Of a stretch of 64,000 bases of DNA, positions 42,319 to 51,404 are shown piece after piece. Within the stretch, counting starts at the first letter, position 1. Every line of letters begins with the position of its first letter. The translations under genes were made by a program, and so were the position numbers. The stretch is from assembly GCF_003208655.1 (NCBI RefSeq), contig NZ_QKLU01000011.1, positions 1-64,000 of the forward strand, given 5' to 3'. This DNA is from Pedobacter nutrimenti. GTDB lineage: Bacteria > Bacteroidota > Bacteroidia > Sphingobacteriales > Sphingobacteriaceae. Under the pieces are notes generated by a model. That model saw only the letters and a program-made list of their open reading frames with translations. It was not told the DNA's origin and did no database searches.

Positions 42319-42723
42319 TTACTTTGATTTGTCTTCTTCTTCTTCTTTCATCGATTTTTCTTCCTTACTGGCAATGATCTTTTCCTTTTTGAGGTCAATG
42401 CGAACGATGTTGTATAAACTCATGTAAATGTTTGCAATCCAGACCAGTGAAAAACCTGCCAGGATATAGCCCCTCCAGTCGCTGAGGTACAAGTGGTAAT
42501 CCGTAAGCAACAGGATCAGAATGGTGACATAATGGCTGAAACAATATTCACAGGTAAACAGGTAGAAAAATTTCCGCTGCAGCAGGGATTTTGATTCCCT
42601 GGACCTTTTTATAAAATATTCCCTGGGCTCCCTGAAAACCTCTTCATGGGTAACTGTCCAGGCCATACAGGCCACGGGGATGGCTAAAATAAAAAGCCAG
42701 TAAAGGGGTTGATCATAAATCAT
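42319..42723 (-). CDS. small membrane protein with a CxxC motif
   Basis: 134 residues, three membrane helices (about 8-22, 63-76 and 84-104) and a charged, acidic tail (KEEKSMKEEEEDKSK). LFTCEYCFSHY carries a CxxC pair at the entry to the second helix, as in DUF1360-like proteins; it could bind metal or be redox-active. Function unknown. Divergent from a 37-residue ORF. Confidence 0.65.
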   Translation of the reverse strand: MIYDQPLYWLFILAIPVACMAWTVTHEEVFREPREYFIKRSRESKSLLQRKFFYLFTCEYCFSHYVTILILLLTDYHLYLSDWRGYILAGFSLVWIANIYMSLYNIVRIDLKKEKIIASKEEKSMKEEEEDKSK

Positions 42724-42811
42724 GTTCTTATTACAAAGGAGCAGGGGCTATTGTTTGTTTTCTTTAAGCCTTCATTTTCAAACAAATAAGCAGGGTGGAT
42801 GTTGTTCAAAT

Positions 42812-42925
42812 ATGGAAGACATCTCCTTAAATAAAACCGAACTGTTATTGGGTATGGTGGTCCTTGTGATGATCATCATACTGGTAAGATATATTTTGAG
42901 GAGAAAAAAAAGGGCCGGTAAATAA
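42812..42925 (+). CDS. 37-residue single-helix membrane protein
   Basis: From ATG at 42812: an acidic start MEDISLNKTE, one membrane helix (LLLGMVVLVMIIILVRYIL) and a basic end RRKKRAGK, consistent with the positive-inside rule. Longer in-frame starts run into the divergent gene. It lies 170 bp before cydA and could be made upstream of it. Possibly an accessory subunit; unproven. Confidence 0.5.
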   Translation: MEDISLNKTELLLGMVVLVMIIILVRYILRRKKRAGK

Positions 42926-43009
42926 ATCACCGGCATGCCTTGTTCAAATAAAATTACATTCAGTCAGCAATTAATTCCCGGACTTTTATGGTTGCTGTGC
43001 AATTACAAT

Positions 43010-43049
43010 TAAATTTGTGAGCAAGCTAAGAAAGACCAAAACCGGTCTT
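43010..43049 (+). promoter_or_regulatory. cyd promoter -7 element and leader hairpin
   Basis: TAAATTTG (43010-43017) matches the -7 consensus. About 15 bases later AAGACC (43032-43037) and GGTCTT (43044-43049) form a stem followed by a T-rich run, so the leader has a small terminator-like structure before cydA. Confidence 0.4.
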
Positions 43050-43095
43050 CTGACCATTTTTTCTTTCTTAAATTGTAAACTAAATTCTTGCCCCT

Positions 43096-44424
43096 ATGGA
43101 TGATTTTCTGGCTGCCCGGCTCCAAATGGCCTTTTCCCTCGGTTTTCATATTGTTTTTGCCTGTATAGGAATGGTAATGCCATTTTTTATGACAGTAGCG
43201 CACTTTATCTGGTTAAAAACCGGTAAGGCGGTTTATCTGGATGTAACCAAAGCCTGGAGTAAAGGGGTGGCTATATTTTTTGCAACCGGGGCCGTATCAG
43301 GAACAGTATTGTCATTTGAACTGGGCTTGCTCTGGCCAAAATTCATGGAACATGCGGGGCCTATTTTTGGAATGCCCTTTTCCCTGGAGGGAACTGCTTT
43401 TTTTATAGAGGCCATAGCCCTGGGTTTTTACCTGTATGGCTGGAAAAGGATTCATCCCTGGTTTCACTGGGCAACAGGGGTCGTGGTCGGGGTAAGCGGG
43501 CTCATTTCAGGGATACTGGTGGTGGCAGCGAATTCCTGGATGAACAGCCCTTCGGGTTTTGATTACGTAAATGGTGCTTATTTAAATATTGACCCGATTA
43601 AAGCCATGTTCAATGAGGCCTGGTTTTCCCAGGCCCTGCACATGTGTGTTGCGGCATTTGTGTCTACGGGTTTTGCAGTGGCAGGTGTACATGCCCTGAT
43701 GATCCTAAGGAAACGGAACGTCCTGTTCCATAGTAAAGCTTTTAAAATTGCGGCTGTATTTGCGACAGTTGCAGCTTGTCTGCAGCCCTTAAGTGGCGAC
43801 ATTTCTGCCAAGGATGTTGCCAGACGGCAGCCGGCCAAACTTGCAGCCATGGAAGCCCATTTCCACACCGAAAAAAATGCTGCACTGATTATTGGGGGGA
43901 TTCCGGATACTGCAGCTAAAGAAGTTAAATACGCCCTTAAAATTCCTGGATTGTTGAGTTTTATGGCGCATGGCGATTTTAATACCGAGGTGACCGGTCT
44001 GGATAAAATTCCAGTTGCCGACCAGCCGCCGGTAGCAGTAACTCATTATGCCTTCCAGGTGATGGTTGGCCTGGGCATGGCCATGCTGGGCCTGGCATTG
44101 CTTTATTTTATCGCCTTATGGAAAAAGAAACAATGGCTCCGCGGCAGGTGGCTGCTGAAATTATTTGTAATAGCCACCCCATTGGGTTTTATTGCACTGG
44201 AAGCCGGATGGACGGTTACAGAAGTGGGGCGTCAGCCCTGGATCATTAATGGCATTATGAGAACCGCAGATGCCGTTACGCCCATGCCGGGTATCCGTTA
44301 TTCTTTTTACCTGTTTACGGCGGTTTATATTTCGCTTTCCCTGATTGTTACCTTTTTGCTCTACCGTCAAATTGCCATGGTGGGCAGGTTGTATGATTCT
44401 GAAGTTAAACCACAAAATGATTAA
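43096..44424 (+). CDS. cydA: cytochrome bd oxidase subunit I
   Basis: 442 residues with the subunit I layout and a short Q loop (CIO-type). H18 in GFHIVFACIG is the expected haem b595 ligand, and QALHMCVAA holds the haem b558 His; GRQPW (after WTVTEV) is the conserved quinone-loop motif. Nine helices. It reduces O2 to water with quinol, with high oxygen affinity. Three bases separate it from subunit II. Confidence 0.95.
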   Translation: MDDFLAARLQMAFSLGFHIVFACIGMVMPFFMTVAHFIWLKTGKAVYLDVTKAWSKGVAIFFATGAVSGTVLSFELGLLWPKFMEHAGPIFGMPFSLEGTAFFIEAIALGFYLYGWKRIHPWFHWATGVVVGVSGLISGILVVAANSWMNSPSGFDYVNGAYLNIDPIKAMFNEAWFSQALHMCVAAFVSTGFAVAGVHALMILRKRNVLFHSKAFKIAAVFATVAACLQPLSGDISAKDVARRQPAKLAAMEAHFHTEKNAALIIGGIPDTAAKEVKYALKIPGLLSFMAHGDFNTEVTGLDKIPVADQPPVAVTHYAFQVMVGLGMAMLGLALLYFIALWKKKQWLRGRWLLKLFVIATPLGFIALEAGWTVTEVGRQPWIINGIMRTADAVTPMPGIRYSFYLFTAVYISLSLIVTFLLYRQIAMVGRLYDSEVKPQND

Positions 44425-44427
44425 GCT

Positions 44428-45447
44428 ATGGTATATGTTGTAATTGCCTTTTTATGGACTGCGATACTCTTATATGTGTTGTTGGGCGGTGCCGATTTCG
44501 GAGCAGGGATCATTGAGCTGTTTACCTCCAGGCCAAACCGGTCCAGGGCCCGAAAAACCATGTATCAGGCCATTGGCCCGGTATGGGAAGCGAACCACAT
44601 GTGGCTCATTATTGCCATTGTCATCTTGTTTGTCGGATTTCCGAAAATATACACCACCGTGTCGGTTTATCTGCACATTCCGCTGGTTTGCATGTTGCTG
44701 GGTATTATTGCCAGGGGTACAGCCTTTGTGTTCCGCAATTACGATGCGGTAAAGGACAATATGCAGAAATTGTATACCTCCATTTTTATCTATTCCAGTC
44801 TGATTACACCCTTTTTTCTGGGCATCATTGCGGCGAGCTCGGTATCCGGACAAATAGACCTGCAGGCAACAGATTTCCTTTCTGCTTATGTGTTTAGCTG
44901 GCTCAGCTGGTTTTCCCTTAGCGTAGGCCTGTTTACAGTGAGCATTTGTGGGTATCTGGCGGCGATTTTTATTATTGGGCAAACGGATAATGCGGCAGAC
45001 CGGGCGCTGTTTATCCGAAAGGCCAAACGTAGCGTATTTGCAGTTATGTTTGCCGGGGCCCTGGTTTTTATAGCGGCCTATAGTGAACAGATTCCAGTCT
45101 GGAAATGGATATTTGGCCATCCACTGGGCTTGCTGGCCATTAGTTCGGCCAGTATTTCCTTGTTGGTCATGTGGTTTACCATAGATAAGGATAAACCGGC
45201 AGTTTTACGTCTGCTTGCGGGTTTTCAGGTAACCATGATCCTTTTTGCGGCCACCTATACCCACTTTCCAAACATTGTTTTACTAAAAAATGGGGAGGAA
45301 TTGTCGCTCCTTGCCCATCAGGGGCAGGCCAAAACAATTGATTCCTTAGCCTATGCCTTACTGATCGGGAGTATTTTTATCCTGCCTGCGCTTTTTTATC
45401 TGATTTATGTTTTTCAGAAAAAGAAGCCAGATTTTAATGAACATTAA
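44428..45447 (+). CDS. cydB: cytochrome bd oxidase subunit II
   Basis: 339 residues, eight or nine membrane helices. Family signature LLGGADFGAGIIELF near the N-terminus and YQAIGPVWEANHMWLIIAIV. It stabilises the haem-bearing subunit. No small CydX-like ORF was seen after it. Next gene (HAD) starts 19 bp later. Confidence 0.95.
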   Translation: MVYVVIAFLWTAILLYVLLGGADFGAGIIELFTSRPNRSRARKTMYQAIGPVWEANHMWLIIAIVILFVGFPKIYTTVSVYLHIPLVCMLLGIIARGTAFVFRNYDAVKDNMQKLYTSIFIYSSLITPFFLGIIAASSVSGQIDLQATDFLSAYVFSWLSWFSLSVGLFTVSICGYLAAIFIIGQTDNAADRALFIRKAKRSVFAVMFAGALVFIAAYSEQIPVWKWIFGHPLGLLAISSASISLLVMWFTIDKDKPAVLRLLAGFQVTMILFAATYTHFPNIVLLKNGEELSLLAHQGQAKTIDSLAYALLIGSIFILPALFYLIYVFQKKKPDFNEH

Positions 45448-45465
45448 TTTACTTTTCAATAATTT

Positions 45466-46080
45466 ATGGAGCAATCCGAATTTTTAGCGCTTTCAAAACT
45501 TTCTGAAGGCAGTTACAAGGCTTTTCTATACGATTGTGACGGTACCCTTACCGACAATATGCCGGCACATACGGCAACTTATGTGGAAGCCGCTCAGGAG
45601 CAGGGTGTGGTGTTTAATCCTGCAATGATTACAGAATTGGCAGGTTGGCCCATTGCCCGTGTCGTGGAAGAAATTAACCGTCGTTATGGTGCTTCACTGG
45701 TGCCGGAGGAATTTAAGGTCAGGAAGGCACAAATTTATGCCCAGTGTTATTTGGATCATGTGAAGCCAATTGATTACGTTGTAGCGCATTTAAAAGCGAA
45801 TGCGGGGAAAGTAAAAATAGGTGTGGTATCTGGTGGCGACCGGCCGGCCATTCAAAGGACCCTGCAGGTTTTGGGGATAGACCATTTGGTAGAGGTGCTG
45901 GTCTGCGCAGGGGATACTGAGAAAGGAAAGCCTTTTGCCGATCCCTTTTTAAAAGCGGCGACCTTATTGGGTGTTCCTGCATCTGATTGTCTGGTTTTTG
46001 AAGACGGCATTCCGGGAGTGGAGGCAGCCAAAGCAGCCGGAATGCACTGGATCCGGGTGGACCAAATGACCTTTGGTTAA
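45466..46080 (+). CDS. HAD-superfamily phosphatase (beta-phosphoglucomutase-like)
   Basis: 204 residues. Motif I YDCDGTLTD (D23, D25), motif II VVSGG, and motif IV VFEDGIPGVEAA show a HAD-IA enzyme with a helical cap (about 35-95), like phosphoglycolate phosphatase or beta-phosphoglucomutase. It is a phosphomonoesterase or phosphomutase on a small sugar phosphate. It may be in the cyd operon by spacing, with no clear functional tie. Confidence 0.85.
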   Translation: MEQSEFLALSKLSEGSYKAFLYDCDGTLTDNMPAHTATYVEAAQEQGVVFNPAMITELAGWPIARVVEEINRRYGASLVPEEFKVRKAQIYAQCYLDHVKPIDYVVAHLKANAGKVKIGVVSGGDRPAIQRTLQVLGIDHLVEVLVCAGDTEKGKPFADPFLKAATLLGVPASDCLVFEDGIPGVEAAKAAGMHWIRVDQMTFG

Positions 46081-46140
46081 GCATTTGTTTTTTATTTGTT
46101 ACAGCCTGTTTTCTCTGCAATAAAAATATTTGAATACTTT

Positions 46141-46175
46141 AGGGCCTGTTTAATTTATAAATCTAAGCAGGCCCT
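46141..46175 (+). terminator. possible terminator after the HAD gene
   Basis: AGGGCCTGTTT pairs with AAGCAGGCCCT (one G-U pair) around an AT-rich loop; the T run that follows is distant (TGTGTTTTTT). Confidence 0.45.
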
Positions 46176-46227
46176 TATGGATTGGTGTGTTTTTTGCTGA
46201 CAAGCGATATGTTCTCTATCTGAAAAA

Positions 46228-46995
46228 ATGAAGCTCGGGTTAAAATTATTAGGCATCTTCTTCCTGTTGTTTACTTTATCCGGCTGCGGGCTGCTGGTCC
46301 GTAACCGCATTAGCAGTCACCATGGGATAGAACAAAATGATTATAACCTTCCGGTTATTGTATACCCGACCTCCAATATTTTATCCAAAAGGATATTGTT
46401 TCTGTTTTCAGGTGATGGGGGCTGGCTGGATTTTGAAGACAAATTGGCAACTGAATACACCAAAAGGGGTTTTTATGTGATCGGTTTCAATTCAAGAAGT
46501 TATTTCTGGGAACAAAAATCCCCTCAGGAAACAGCCGATGATATTTTCCTGCTCCTGGACAAATACAATGCTTTGTATAAAACAAACCGTATTTTCCTCT
46601 GCGGCTTTTCATTTGGTGCCGACGTGGTTCCTTTCATTTACAACCGTCTTCCAGAAAAAACCAAGGAAAAAGTGGCCGCCATCCAGCTCATGAGTCCCTT
46701 TTCTTCTTCAGACTTTAAAGTACATACTTCAGACCTGCTCAATATTGCAGGGGACAACCGGCCCTTTAAAGTTGCTCCTGAAGTCGAAAAAATTACCATA
46801 CCTGTATTTTGTTTTTATGGGGAAGCTGAAGAAGCAAAGCCTTTAAGTGAGCTCAATCTCCCTAATTTTAAACTCGAGCTCCTTCCGGGAAGCCACCGTT
46901 ATGATCCGGCTGCCTATACAAAGATCATCTCTTCGCTAAGGCCAAAAAGATTTCTTGGCCGTCAGCTGAGTTTAATATCTTTGGGAAAAATTTAA
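46228..46995 (+). CDS. VirJ/AcvB-type lipid hydrolase, lipoprotein
   Basis: 255 residues with lipobox LSGC (Cys20). Alpha/beta-hydrolase parts typical of the VirJ domain: FLFSGDGGW (59-66), SYFWEQKSPQETADD, nucleophile elbow CGFSFGAD (Ser128) and PGSHRYD (His223). AcvB/VirJ proteins of Agrobacterium hydrolyse lysyl-phosphatidylglycerol in the periplasm. A paralog follows at 15 bp and an MprF-type synthase lies convergently, so the same substrate is likely here. Confidence 0.85.
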   Translation: MKLGLKLLGIFFLLFTLSGCGLLVRNRISSHHGIEQNDYNLPVIVYPTSNILSKRILFLFSGDGGWLDFEDKLATEYTKRGFYVIGFNSRSYFWEQKSPQETADDIFLLLDKYNALYKTNRIFLCGFSFGADVVPFIYNRLPEKTKEKVAAIQLMSPFSSSDFKVHTSDLLNIAGDNRPFKVAPEVEKITIPVFCFYGEAEEAKPLSELNLPNFKLELLPGSHRYDPAAYTKIISSLRPKRFLGRQLSLISLGKI

Positions 46996-47010
46996 AAGAC
47001 CTAAACCTGC

Positions 47011-47697
47011 ATGAATTTTAAACTTTCTTTAAGTCTGCTGTTGTTGTCTTTTTCCATTATGGTTAAAGCACAAAAAAAAGCCCCCCTTTCGGCACTTCCC
47101 CTTCATACCATACAAAGGAACGAAAATAAGCCCCTTGTTTTTTACCTGAGCGGGGATGGTGGATGGAATAAGTTTTCGCAGAACCTGAGCCAGGAACTGG
47201 CCGATAATGGTTATGCCCTGGTCGCTCTGGACACCAGAAAATACTTCTGGGAACAAAAAACACCGGCACAATTTGCTCTTGATGCCGAAAGCATTATAGA
47301 GCATTACCTCAAAGCCTGGAACAAATCGTCTTTTGTGATCCTGGGCTATTCCTTTGGTGCGGATGTAGGTGCTTTTTTGCCCACACACCTGGCTGCCGAA
47401 GAAAGCCAGAAATTAAAATCGCTGGTGCTGCTTTCACCGGGTTTTTCAACCGACTTTGTCACTAAAATTTCCAATATGCTGGGCTTTGGCGGAACCAATA
47501 AGGGCAAATTCAAAACCTATCCCGAACTGCTAAAAAGCCCGGTACCGGTTCATTGTATTTTTGGAAAGGACGAAGAAAGCGATTTTTATCAGGCCATTAA
47601 AACATCTGATAAAATTCACAAGATCATTATTCCCGGTTCCCATCGTTATGACGACAACATCAAACAAGTGGCCAGGGCAATCATCCAGGGTTTTTAA
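47011..47697 (+). CDS. VirJ/AcvB-type lipid hydrolase, secreted paralog
   Basis: 228 residues with a signal peptide (ending MVKAQ) instead of a lipobox. Shares FYLSGDGGW, KYFWEQKTPAQFALD, LGYSFGAD (Ser114) and PGSHRYD with the preceding gene. Soluble in the periplasm, presumably with a related substrate. Ends eight bases from the end of the MprF-like gene on the other strand. Confidence 0.85.
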   Translation: MNFKLSLSLLLLSFSIMVKAQKKAPLSALPLHTIQRNENKPLVFYLSGDGGWNKFSQNLSQELADNGYALVALDTRKYFWEQKTPAQFALDAESIIEHYLKAWNKSSFVILGYSFGADVGAFLPTHLAAEESQKLKSLVLLSPGFSTDFVTKISNMLGFGGTNKGKFKTYPELLKSPVPVHCIFGKDEESDFYQAIKTSDKIHKIIIPGSHRYDDNIKQVARAIIQGF

Positions 47698-47704
47698 TTA
47701 AAGC

Positions 47705-50293
47705 TTAACTGCCTTCAGAAACCCTTTTTAAAGCCCTTGGCACCTGTAAAAGGTGGTAGTTGTGGCTAAAAATCAGATATTTCTTTTCCCAGGAAGGGAA
47801 GAATTTTTCCTTATACTTTCTAAGGCCTTTAAATTGTCCGAAAACCTTAAGGTTCTCGTAGGCATACTTAATGGTCTTTTGGGTTACGTTTACATCTTCC
47901 ATACCCGAAAGCGGGGCCAGGCCCATATTTGCAGAGGTATAGCCTTGTTCTTTCAGGTAAAGGAAGGTTTTGGCCAGTAACATGTCCAACACCCCGTTTG
48001 GAGCATCCTTTATTTTCCGGATCAAATCATAAGTGGCCTCGCCAGGCGCATAATCGGGGATCAGGTTTAAAAAAGCGTACACTTTTTCTTCCTGGTCCTC
48101 TATGGTTAAAATGGTTTGCTCTTTAAGAATGCTGGCATCAAATACCCCTTGTGTAAAAGCAACTTCCTTTTGCTGTAATTCCTGCAGCCAGTTGTCCGAT
48201 ACTTTTTCCAGTTTTTGAAGTAAGCCTTCCTTAATAGGGGCTTTATAAACTTTTAATTCAAATCCTTCGGCGGTTAGCCTGTTGACTGCACTGCGTGTGG
48301 TTTTCATTTTACCGCCATCCATGGTAAAAGTGCTCAGGTTTAAAATGGCCTCCTCACCAATAGGAATAGATTTGCGTCCTAAGGCATGGTAAAATTCCAG
48401 CGACCTTTCCGGTACCCTGTAATAAGCACTAATGAAACCATTTTCCTTACAGAACACTTCAAACTGATTGACCATGTCCAGCTTTTCGGCTGCGGTTTCT
48501 GCCACAGGATCTTCAAGTACAATGGCAAAATGCCTGGTGATTTTAAAACTGATAAAGGCACTTTTGCTTTCATTAAAGAATAAAAACTTATCCGGATAGG
48601 TTTTAAAATAATCAAGGGCCGAACAACCAAAACTTTTGAGCAGGTCATTTGCGGTATCAAAATCGGCTTCTTTATTATAGGGTTTAGAGAAATATGGTTT
48701 TAAAAGACTAAATACAAAAAACAAAATCAGGCTGGCCCCGGCAAAATAAATGGAGTCCTCAAAATGTTTACCGAAATGGGTCCGGGCCACCAGGGCCTTA
48801 TCGTCTACCAGAAAGAGCAGTTTGAGTACCGCTTTTATGGCTTCTGTAAACTTAAAATCTATACCAAAATGTCTTTTGTCAATAAAATAAAAACCGAGTA
48901 CCCCATAAGCCATCACCGCCAGTGCAGCATAGATGAGCACAAAATAGTTAATGGATATAAAACGGGGGTGGGGCCTTAGTTTATAGTTGCCGCTGGTGTA
49001 CCATAACACAGAGCCGGCCACAAAAGCAAGTATGGCTTCCTCGAAATCTGCAGCCTTAAGCAAATGACCAAAAAAAGAAAAAGCAGTTAAGGCAACGGCA
49101 ATATACCAGGCCCTTCTGGAGCCCTGGAGTAAAAAGATACTCAGCATCACCAGGATTAATCCGAAAACCAAAACCAGGGCATTACTGGTTACAATAACGT
49201 CTTCAGGAAGCAGGTTTTTCACCAGCCGCAAACGGGCTGGTATGGCAGGGGTAATGGAAGAAATGATGTTCACAATACCCAGGATCAGGATGATAAACGC
49301 AGGCAGGACCCTAAGGATAAGATTGTCCTTTTTGGTCATGAAACTTAGTATACCGGCAATCAGCGGGAGCCAGAATTCAAAAAACCTGAAAAGCAGGGTA
49401 ATGGTGGCCGCCGCAACAATAGGAAAACCAAATTGCTGAAGAATAAAGGTCAGTGAAATTTCTATGGTGCCCAGTCCTCTTAAAAATGGCGAGGCGATCA
49501 GTAAAATGACCATCACCATATAGCCGATAATCGCTGCCGGCCAGCTGGCATTTAAACCAAGGGCCAACATGGAAATGTACAGGTGTACAATACCAATAAC
49601 CTCTATGCCTATAGAAACCAATAAGGTATTCCAGAATTGTTTTCTGCTAACCTTTTGGTCTATCATGTCATCGAGTATGGTGGTCAGTGAAGGTCTGATG
49701 CGGGCCAGCCATTTATAGGCAGCTCCTTTTTTGGCAATAGAATAAATGAGCCATACCAGGCCTGCAGTGAGCAGGAGCAGGAACACGAAACTAAGTAATT
49801 CGGCCGTTCCCAGTTTGGTAAACAACAAGGCAATTCCTAAAACAGGAATACCAACCACCACAACAGAAAGAATACTGCAAAAACCAAATAAGGTAGAGGC
49901 CAGGTGGATCTGGGATTTAGAAATTCCTTCTTTTTCTACTTCTTTTGTGAAAAAAACAAGGGAAGAAAAGCCACCTGCCGGTAAAAATATACTGACCAGG
50001 TTGCGCTTTAAAAAAAGCTTTACAGCCAGCCCAAGAGGGATTTTTTTATTTAAAGCTTTAAAGCTGTAAATGTACATAACAGCTTGCGCGAGCACATAAA
50101 CTACGGTCAGGGCAATCCCTAAACTGATGTATACAGGATCACTGCTTTGTAGTTGTGCCGTGATCTTGATGACCTCTATATGTTCTGCCCTGATAAAAAA
50201 TGCAGCCATGGCAATCATAAAAATTGCAACAAAGAACTGCCAGAAGAATTTGTTATAGATCAGTTTAGAAATAAAGTTTTTCGCGCTATGCAT
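47705..50293 (-). CDS. mprF: phosphatidylglycerol lysyltransferase (MprF type)
   Basis: 862 residues, as long as typical MprF. The N-terminal part (about 1-540) has up to 14 membrane helices and the flippase region with FLKRNLVSIFLPAGGFSSLV; the C-terminal DUF2156/GNAT-like domain (about 550-850) transfers lysine (or another amino acid) from aminoacyl-tRNA to phosphatidylglycerol (ISAYYRVPERSLEFYHALGR, with SANMGLAPLSGMEDV near its end). The product lowers membrane negative charge and gives resistance to cationic peptides. Converges with two VirJ-type hydrolases that would reverse the reaction. Confidence 0.9.
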   Translation of the reverse strand: MHSAKNFISKLIYNKFFWQFFVAIFMIAMAAFFIRAEHIEVIKITAQLQSSDPVYISLGIALTVVYVLAQAVMYIYSFKALNKKIPLGLAVKLFLKRNLVSIFLPAGGFSSLVFFTKEVEKEGISKSQIHLASTLFGFCSILSVVVVGIPVLGIALLFTKLGTAELLSFVFLLLLTAGLVWLIYSIAKKGAAYKWLARIRPSLTTILDDMIDQKVSRKQFWNTLLVSIGIEVIGIVHLYISMLALGLNASWPAAIIGYMVMVILLIASPFLRGLGTIEISLTFILQQFGFPIVAAATITLLFRFFEFWLPLIAGILSFMTKKDNLILRVLPAFIILILGIVNIISSITPAIPARLRLVKNLLPEDVIVTSNALVLVFGLILVMLSIFLLQGSRRAWYIAVALTAFSFFGHLLKAADFEEAILAFVAGSVLWYTSGNYKLRPHPRFISINYFVLIYAALAVMAYGVLGFYFIDKRHFGIDFKFTEAIKAVLKLLFLVDDKALVARTHFGKHFEDSIYFAGASLILFFVFSLLKPYFSKPYNKEADFDTANDLLKSFGCSALDYFKTYPDKFLFFNESKSAFISFKITRHFAIVLEDPVAETAAEKLDMVNQFEVFCKENGFISAYYRVPERSLEFYHALGRKSIPIGEEAILNLSTFTMDGGKMKTTRSAVNRLTAEGFELKVYKAPIKEGLLQKLEKVSDNWLQELQQKEVAFTQGVFDASILKEQTILTIEDQEEKVYAFLNLIPDYAPGEATYDLIRKIKDAPNGVLDMLLAKTFLYLKEQGYTSANMGLAPLSGMEDVNVTQKTIKYAYENLKVFGQFKGLRKYKEKFFPSWEKKYLIFSHNYHLLQVPRALKRVSEGS

Positions 50294-50468
50294 TCTGCAA
50301 TTTTAGAAAAATTAACACAATAAATAACATTAAATCTTTGTAAAAGGTTGACAAAAATATATAATGTACTGTGTAGTTGTAATTTTATTTGCAATTTTGT
50401 GAACCTAAATAAATACCCCGTAAACAATGATGTTGTAACGCATATGTTACCGGGGCCCCGAAAAACCA

Positions 50469-51404
50469 ATGAGCAAAAAAGTTTCAATTGTCATTCCTGC
50501 CTATAATGAACAAGATAATCTGGTGGCTATTGTAGACCGACTGGAAAACATTATGGAGGGGAGATCGTATAACTTTGAAATTATACTGGTCGACGACGGG
50601 AGCAAGGACAAAACCCTTTCTGTCATCAAGGCCATGACCCTGGCCAGAAAAAATATTTTTTACATAGAGTTTTCCAGAAATTTTGGCCACCAGCCTGCCC
50701 TGAAGGCCGGACTGGACCACGCCGATGGTGATTGTGTGATTTCGCTGGATGCCGATTTGCAGCATCCCCCGGAACTGCTCGTCCAAATGCTGGAAAAATG
50801 GGAGGAAGGTTACGAAGTGGTGTATACCAGAAGACATGAAGACCGTTCCCTGCCTTATAAAAAGAGGGTAACTTCTTCTTTGTATTACAGGTTATTGAAC
50901 TCCCTTTCGGATATAGAAATTGAACCTGGAACGGCCGATTTCAGGTTAATGGATAAAAAAGTAGTGGACGTTTTTAAAGAGTTTAATGAAAATGAACCTT
51001 TTATCCGCGGATTGATCAAATGGATGGGCTTTAAGCAGTTTGCCATTGATTATACCCCAAACCAGCGGTTTTCCGGTGAAAGTAAATACAACGTCTCCAA
51101 AATGCTCAGGCTTGCCATGCACGGGGTAACTTCTTTTAGCATTAAGCCTTTATATACAGCCGTATACCTTGGATTCATTTTTTCTTTTCTGTCTGTTTTA
51201 TACATTCCTTATGTGCTGCATGCTTTATATACAGGAAAAGAAGTAGACGGCTGGGCCTCGACCATTGTAACGATTGTGTTTTTTGGAGGCTTGCACCTGA
51301 TCATCCTGGGCATTATTGGAATTTACATGGGCAAAATGTTTCTTCAAAGCAAAAACCGGCCAAATTACATTATCCGTTCCTCTAATCTGGTAAACCTGGT
51401 CTGA
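50469..51404 (+). CDS. polyprenyl-phosphate glycosyltransferase (GT2, GtrB/ArnC-like)
   Basis: 311 residues. GT2 motifs VSIVIPAYNEQDNL, VDDGSKDKT and SLDADLQHPPEL (DAD) are followed by two C-terminal membrane helices (about 232-255 and 267-290), as in GtrB, DPM1 and ArnC, which move a sugar onto undecaprenyl phosphate on the cytoplasmic side. Its TGA overlaps the ATG of the deacetylase. The neighbour set resembles Arn or FlmF2-NaxD lipid A modification. Sugar not known. Confidence 0.88.
   Translation: MSKKVSIVIPAYNEQDNLVAIVDRLENIMEGRSYNFEIILVDDGSKDKTLSVIKAMTLARKNIFYIEFSRNFGHQPALKAGLDHADGDCVISLDADLQHPPELLVQMLEKWEEGYEVVYTRRHEDRSLPYKKRVTSSLYYRLLNSLSDIEIEPGTADFRLMDKKVVDVFKEFNENEPFIRGLIKWMGFKQFAIDYTPNQRFSGESKYNVSKMLRLAMHGVTSFSIKPLYTAVYLGFIFSFLSVLYIPYVLHALYTGKEVDGWASTIVTIVFFGGLHLIILGIIGIYMGKMFLQSKNRPNYIIRSSNLVNLV

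Noticed and set aside
44470..45120. Leftward 216-codon frame inside cydB
   Set aside because: Antisense shadow, rich in Gln, Asn and His, opposite highly conserved cydB motifs.
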